Origin: Salarchaeum sp. JOR-1
GTDB taxonomy: Archaea; Halobacteriota; Halobacteria; Halobacteriales; Halobacteriaceae
Length of the DNA: 64,000 nucleotides
Direction of reading: 5' to 3'
Assembly: GCF_007833275.1 (NCBI RefSeq)
Contig: NZ_CP042241.1
Location: 1,488,001-1,552,000 of the forward strand
A program made the position numbers and the translations under genes. The notes under the pieces are model-generated. The model ran no database searches, was not told the DNA's origin, and saw only the letters and a list, made by a program, of their open reading frames with translations. Below are positions 61,275 through 64,000 of the stretch, one piece after another; within the stretch, counting starts at the first letter, position 1; every line of letters starts with the position of its first letter.

Positions 61275-61640
61275 TTACGCCTCCTCTTCGGTCTCCTCGC
61301 TCTCCTCGACGACCTCGATGACTTCGAGCGGCACGTCGCGGAGCGCGCCGCCGACCTCGGACTTCGCGATGCGCGAGGCGTGCTCCTCCGAGTCCGCGTT
61401 GAACACGGTGAGCTCCAGCACGAGACCGACGAGCGCGGTGCTCGCCGCGAGGAACGAGGCGTCCAGCGGCTCGCCGCAGGCGGGACAGCTGGTCAACCCG
61501 GCTTCCACCTCGACGTAATCGAGGTCTTGTTGGTTCAGTCGCTTCCCGGCTTCGCTCACGGCGACACCGATGGCGTCGTCCGAGTTGTCGACGTCACGAA
61601 CCAGCCACGCGGCCTCCATCGCCACGACGTAGTTGCTCAT
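61275..61640 (-). CDS. DUF555 (UPF0212) zinc-ribbon-containing conserved archaeal protein
   Basis: 121 residues. Beginning YVVAMEAAWLVRDVDNSDDA and the signature GLTSCPACGEPLDASFLAAS with two Cys of a rubredoxin-like knuckle, then LVLELTVFNADSEEHASRIA. Widely conserved in euryarchaea with no known function. A C-terminal acidic tail (ESEETEEEA). Upstream of the HTH-CBS gene on the same strand. Confidence 0.9.
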   Translation of the reverse strand: MSNYVVAMEAAWLVRDVDNSDDAIGVAVSEAGKRLNQQDLDYVEVEAGLTSCPACGEPLDASFLAASTALVGLVLELTVFNADSEEHASRIAKSEVGGALRDVPLEVIEVVEESEETEEEA

Positions 61641-61854
61641 ACGTGACCCTATCGCGCCGGGTAGTCGTGTCTTGTGGTTCGCCCGCCGCCGCGGACGTTA
61701 CCCCGAGTATCCGCATAACTTAGCGCTCACCACCGCCGAAGCCAGCTCCCGCCTATCACGTCCTGTCACGCGAACGCAACCACAGTTGTCCCCCACACTA
61801 CCCCAGTTTAATCGCAGTACGGCAGCGACTTCCCCCGCGCCGCCCGTGAGTAAC

Positions 61855-61864
61855 ACATATATAT
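61855..61864 (+). promoter_or_regulatory. TATA-like box of the small membrane gene
   Basis: ACATATATATGG lies about 28-37 nt before the ATG at 61892 in an otherwise gene-free gap 61641-61891. Confidence 0.4.
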
Positions 61865-61891
61865 GGGGCGGCGTTCGGAACGGGTATCGAG

Positions 61892-62056
61892 ATGACAGCG
61901 CTCACGCGCATCACGACCGCCGCCGCGTACCAGACGACGCTCGCCCTCGGCATCGCGCTCCTCCCGCTCGCGGTGCTCACCAGCAGACTCGGCTTCACCC
62001 TCCCGATCCACCGGCTCGTCGCCCGCACCGAACACGCCTACGAGAACGCGCGCTAA
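61892..62056 (+). CDS. 54-residue single-pass membrane protein
   Basis: MTALTRITTAAAYQTTLALG, then IALLPLAVLTSRLGFTLPIH as the membrane helix, ending HAYENAR. A clear TATA box precedes it and psmB follows after 52 bp with its own TATA. Known in other haloarchaea as a small hypothetical membrane protein, from memory. No function assigned. Confidence 0.6.
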   Translation: MTALTRITTAAAYQTTLALGIALLPLAVLTSRLGFTLPIHRLVARTEHAYENAR

Positions 62057-62076
62057 CAGACCACCGCAAAGACTGG

Positions 62077-62085
62077 TTTTATAAG
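62077..62085 (+). promoter_or_regulatory. TATA box of psmB
   Basis: TTTTATAAG 24-32 nt before the ATG at 62109; strong leaderless-type promoter. Confidence 0.55.
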
Positions 62086-62108
62086 TCGCCCGCGTCTACA
62101 AACTGGTA

Positions 62109-62840
62109 ATGTATAACCCGAGCAGAGGCTCCGACTTCGCGCAGAACAACGCGAAATTCGAGGACGCCATCCAGAACCCCTACGAACCCCAGGTCGGGGA
62201 ACTCCCCCAGAACGACATGACCGAAAAAGAGGTCAACCAGATCGAATCCGAGACCACCATCGTCGGCATCGCCGCCGACGACGGCGTCATCATGGCGTCC
62301 GACCAGCGCGCGAGCCTGGGCGGCCGCGTCATCTACAACAAGGACGTCCAGAAGGTCGAGGAGATCCAGGAGAACGCCGCGCTCGCCATCTCCGGGAGCG
62401 TCGGCGGCGCGCAGTCCTTCATCCGCAGCCTCCGCGCGGAAGCGAACCTCTACGAGGCCCGCCGCGGCGAGAAGATGAGCATCAGCGCGCTCGCCACCAT
62501 CTCCGCGAACATGCTCCGCGGCGGCCCCTTCTTCGTCGTCGTCCCCATCCTCGGCGGCGTCGACGAAGAGGGCTCCCACGTCTACAGCCTCGACCCCGGC
62601 GGAAGCAGCATGCAGGACGACTACACCGCACAGGGCAGCGGCATGCCGTACGCCCTCGGCAGCCTCGAGAACAACTACGAGGACGGCCTCACCATGGACG
62701 AAGCCGAAACCGTCGCCGCCAAGGCCGTCAAGGCCGCCAGCGAACGCGACGCCGCCTCCGGAAACGGCATCCACATCACCCGCATCACCGAGAACAACGT
62801 CGACATCGTCGGCCACGAAGACTTCGACGCGCTACTCTAA
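62109..62840 (+). CDS. psmB: Proteasome beta subunit
   Basis: 243 residues. A ~48-residue propeptide ends NQIESE; the mature chain would start at T49 (TTIVGIAADDGVIMASDQRA), with D17-type Asp at D65, and DVQKVEEI holding the catalytic Lys (one residue later than the usual K33). GSVGGAQSFIRSLRAEANLY and DEGSHVYSLDPGGSS-like strands are typical. The residue before the catalytic Thr is Glu rather than Gly, and there is one extra residue in the Lys loop, so it may be a divergent second beta subunit. It forms the 20S core with alpha subunits encoded elsewhere. Followed by the three-hairpin repeat. Confidence 0.92.
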   Translation: MYNPSRGSDFAQNNAKFEDAIQNPYEPQVGELPQNDMTEKEVNQIESETTIVGIAADDGVIMASDQRASLGGRVIYNKDVQKVEEIQENAALAISGSVGGAQSFIRSLRAEANLYEARRGEKMSISALATISANMLRGGPFFVVVPILGGVDEEGSHVYSLDPGGSSMQDDYTAQGSGMPYALGSLENNYEDGLTMDEAETVAAKAVKAASERDAASGNGIHITRITENNVDIVGHEDFDALL

Positions 62841-62860
62841 GCCCACCTTTTTCCTCTGCG

Positions 62861-62950
62861 GGTCGCCTCCGGCGACCGCTTGAGCAAAAACCTGGAGGGA
62901 AAAACGCCGGTCGGCGAAGCCGACCGGGGAACCTCGCGCTTCGCGCGAGG
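62861..62950. repeat. Three-hairpin repeat, copy 2 (3' of psmB)
   Basis: Stems 62861-62867/62871-62877 (GGTCGCC, loop TCC), 62907-62915/62919-62927 (CCGGTCGGC, loop GAA) and 62932-62939/62943-62950 (CCTCGCGC, loop TTC), with TTGAGCAAAAACCTGG between the first two. Same order as copy 1 at 9738-9821. Lies between convergent psmB and the GshA-like gene, so it may be a bidirectional terminator. Confidence 0.6.
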
Positions 62951-62993
62951 ATGCATTCTGCAACACCCTATACTGACAGCACCGCGTGACTGT

Positions 62994-64000
62994 TCAGTTG
63001 AGGCCGTCGCCGCGGCCGACCCAGTCCGCGAAACTGCCTTCAAGGATGGTTTCGCGCTGGTTCTCGATGTACTCGCACTGCATCGCGTAGACGGCGTTCT
63101 GGAAGGTGTCGCCGTCGCCGAGCTGGTCGCGGACGCGGTCTCGCTTCCACGCGGCGGGGGTGACGCCGTGGCGCGCGCGCTGGCGGAGCGGCCAGAGGTA
63201 CTTCGCGGCGGCTTCCTCGTCGAGGCCGCAGTCCAGCAGGCCGCGCTCGGCGTGCGTGAACAGATCCTCGTAGATGGCGCGGGAGTCCGTGGTTTCGTCG
63301 CCGTCGGCGGTGACGTACGTGAAGTCGGCGTCCAGTCCGTCCTCGACGGCGGCGTAGAAGTTGTCCTGAGCGTCCTGCCAGTCGAGCGTGTAGAGGTCGT
63401 GGTCGCGGCGCACCATCGACTGCAGGAGCCCCGCGAACATCGCCTGGAACGCGACGGTGTCCCGGACGGTCGGCTGCCCGGGGAGCGGCCGGAACTCGAT
63501 GCGGGCGTTCGCGGATTCTTTACTGCTCCCGCCGAGCACGGGGCGCACCCACCGCCAGTACGTCCCGTGTTTCATCCGGAAGTGCGCGAACTCGTCGTCG
63601 AACCGCCCGCTCTTCTCGACGGGCATCGGGACGATAGTGTTGTCCTCGACGATGCGATCCACCGCCGCCTCGATGCTCTCGACGTCCCGCGGGAACCGCA
63701 CCTTCTCCTGTTCGCCGGGAACGTTCAGGACGGACTCGAACACGCCGACGCGGTGCTCGTCGTGGCCGTCCGCGAGTATCTCCTCGGGCGTCGCGTCGTC
63801 GTCGTAGAGGTCAGGCGGATAGAAGGGTGAGTTCACGCCGAGCGCGACCAGCGGGCCGGCGAACCGGAGCGCGTACCGGAAGTAGGTCGGGAGGTCGACG
63901 GCCTGCGGCACCTGGTAGTGCGGCTGGATCGACGTGATGAGCGCCTCCGGCATCACCGTGTCCGCTTCGAGCGAGACGTGGGGCGCGTCGAGCGTCATCC
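62994..64000 (-). CDS. Glutamate-cysteine ligase-like (GCS2) family, 5' part outside window
   Basis: At least 334 residues, frame open at the window edge. TSIQPHYQVPQAVDLPTYFR, RFAGPLVALGVNSPFYPPDL, MKHGTYWRWVRPVLGG and ARIEFRPLPGQPTVRDTVAF match the ATP-binding half of haloarchaeal gamma-glutamylcysteine ligase-like proteins (carboxylate-amine ligases), which make gamma-glutamylcysteine, the main low-molecular-weight thiol of haloarchaea. The N-terminal part with the start lies beyond 64000. Other GCS2-type amide ligases cannot be excluded. Confidence 0.75.
   Translation of the reverse strand, partial: MTLDAPHVSLEADTVMPEALITSIQPHYQVPQAVDLPTYFRYALRFAGPLVALGVNSPFYPPDLYDDDATPEEILADGHDEHRVGVFESVLNVPGEQEKVRFPRDVESIEAAVDRIVEDNTIVPMPVEKSGRFDDEFAHFRMKHGTYWRWVRPVLGGSSKESANARIEFRPLPGQPTVRDTVAFQAMFAGLLQSMVRRDHDLYTLDWQDAQDNFYAAVEDGLDADFTYVTADGDETTDSRAIYEDLFTHAERGLLDCGLDEEAAAKYLWPLRQRARHGVTPAAWKRDRVRDQLGDGDTFQNAVYAMQCEYIENQRETILEGSFADWVGRGDGLN

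Overview
This window is from an extremely halophilic archaeon (class Halobacteria). The predicted proteins are very acidic, the DNA is GC-rich, many genes overlap by ATGA or abut their neighbour, TATA-like boxes often lie about 25-32 nt before the start codon (leaderless transcription), and the gene content is archaeal: aglB, aglJ, aglM-like, orc1/cdc6 and psmB. No rRNA, tRNA or CRISPR array was found.

Left part (1-21.7 kb) is mostly housekeeping. It holds a Tat-exported subtilase cut by the window edge, a CNNM/CBS protein, ADP-forming acetyl-CoA synthetase coupled to a BioD/DRTGG protein, ZIP and xanthine/uracil permeases, TrkH, an OYE-family flavoenzyme, a K+/H+ antiporter with its TrkA-C partner, Nif3-like, nitrilase-like, an R2lox-type di-iron protein, a cupin, a degenerate metallo-beta-lactamase fold, AglJ, a thioesterase, a ruined RHH-RelE toxin-antitoxin locus behind a clear palindromic operator, GtrA and a GT2.

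Middle-left (21.7-27.7 kb) is a plausible replication-origin region. An Orc1/Cdc6 gene lies between two pairs of oppositely oriented ~21-25 bp repeats. An IS1341-type TnpB element sits directly at the 3' end of orc1 and supplies its stop codon. A TauE/SafE and an Nramp-related transporter and a decayed winged-helix gene follow.

The surface-glycan island (27.7-46.4 kb) is visibly more AT-rich in many stretches and full of scars: nested IS6-family copies, a frameshifted GT2, GT4 remnants and orphan 3' ends of epimerase and transferase genes. It encodes nucleotidyltransferase, UDP-sugar dehydrogenase, UDP-xylose-synthase-like and epimerase enzymes, several GT2/GT4 transferases, a flippase, an ArnT/PMT-type transferase and, most strikingly, a close homologue of the plant UDP-arabinopyranose mutase (RGP/GT75). 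Together these could supply every step from UDP-glucose to UDP-arabinofuranose for the glycan that AglB transfers.

Right part (46.4-64 kb): aglB is followed immediately by a DUF368 gene, the family recently linked to polyprenyl-phosphate recycling. Then come a GlpA-like dehydrogenase, a second flippase, glycerol kinase, thioesterase, a TraB-like protein coupled to an M50 protease, purM, a VTT/DedA-like protein, an HTH-CBS regulator, DUF555, a proteasome beta subunit and the C-terminal part of a GshA-like protein. A three-hairpin repeat family occurs at two gene 3' ends (9.8 kb and 62.9 kb).
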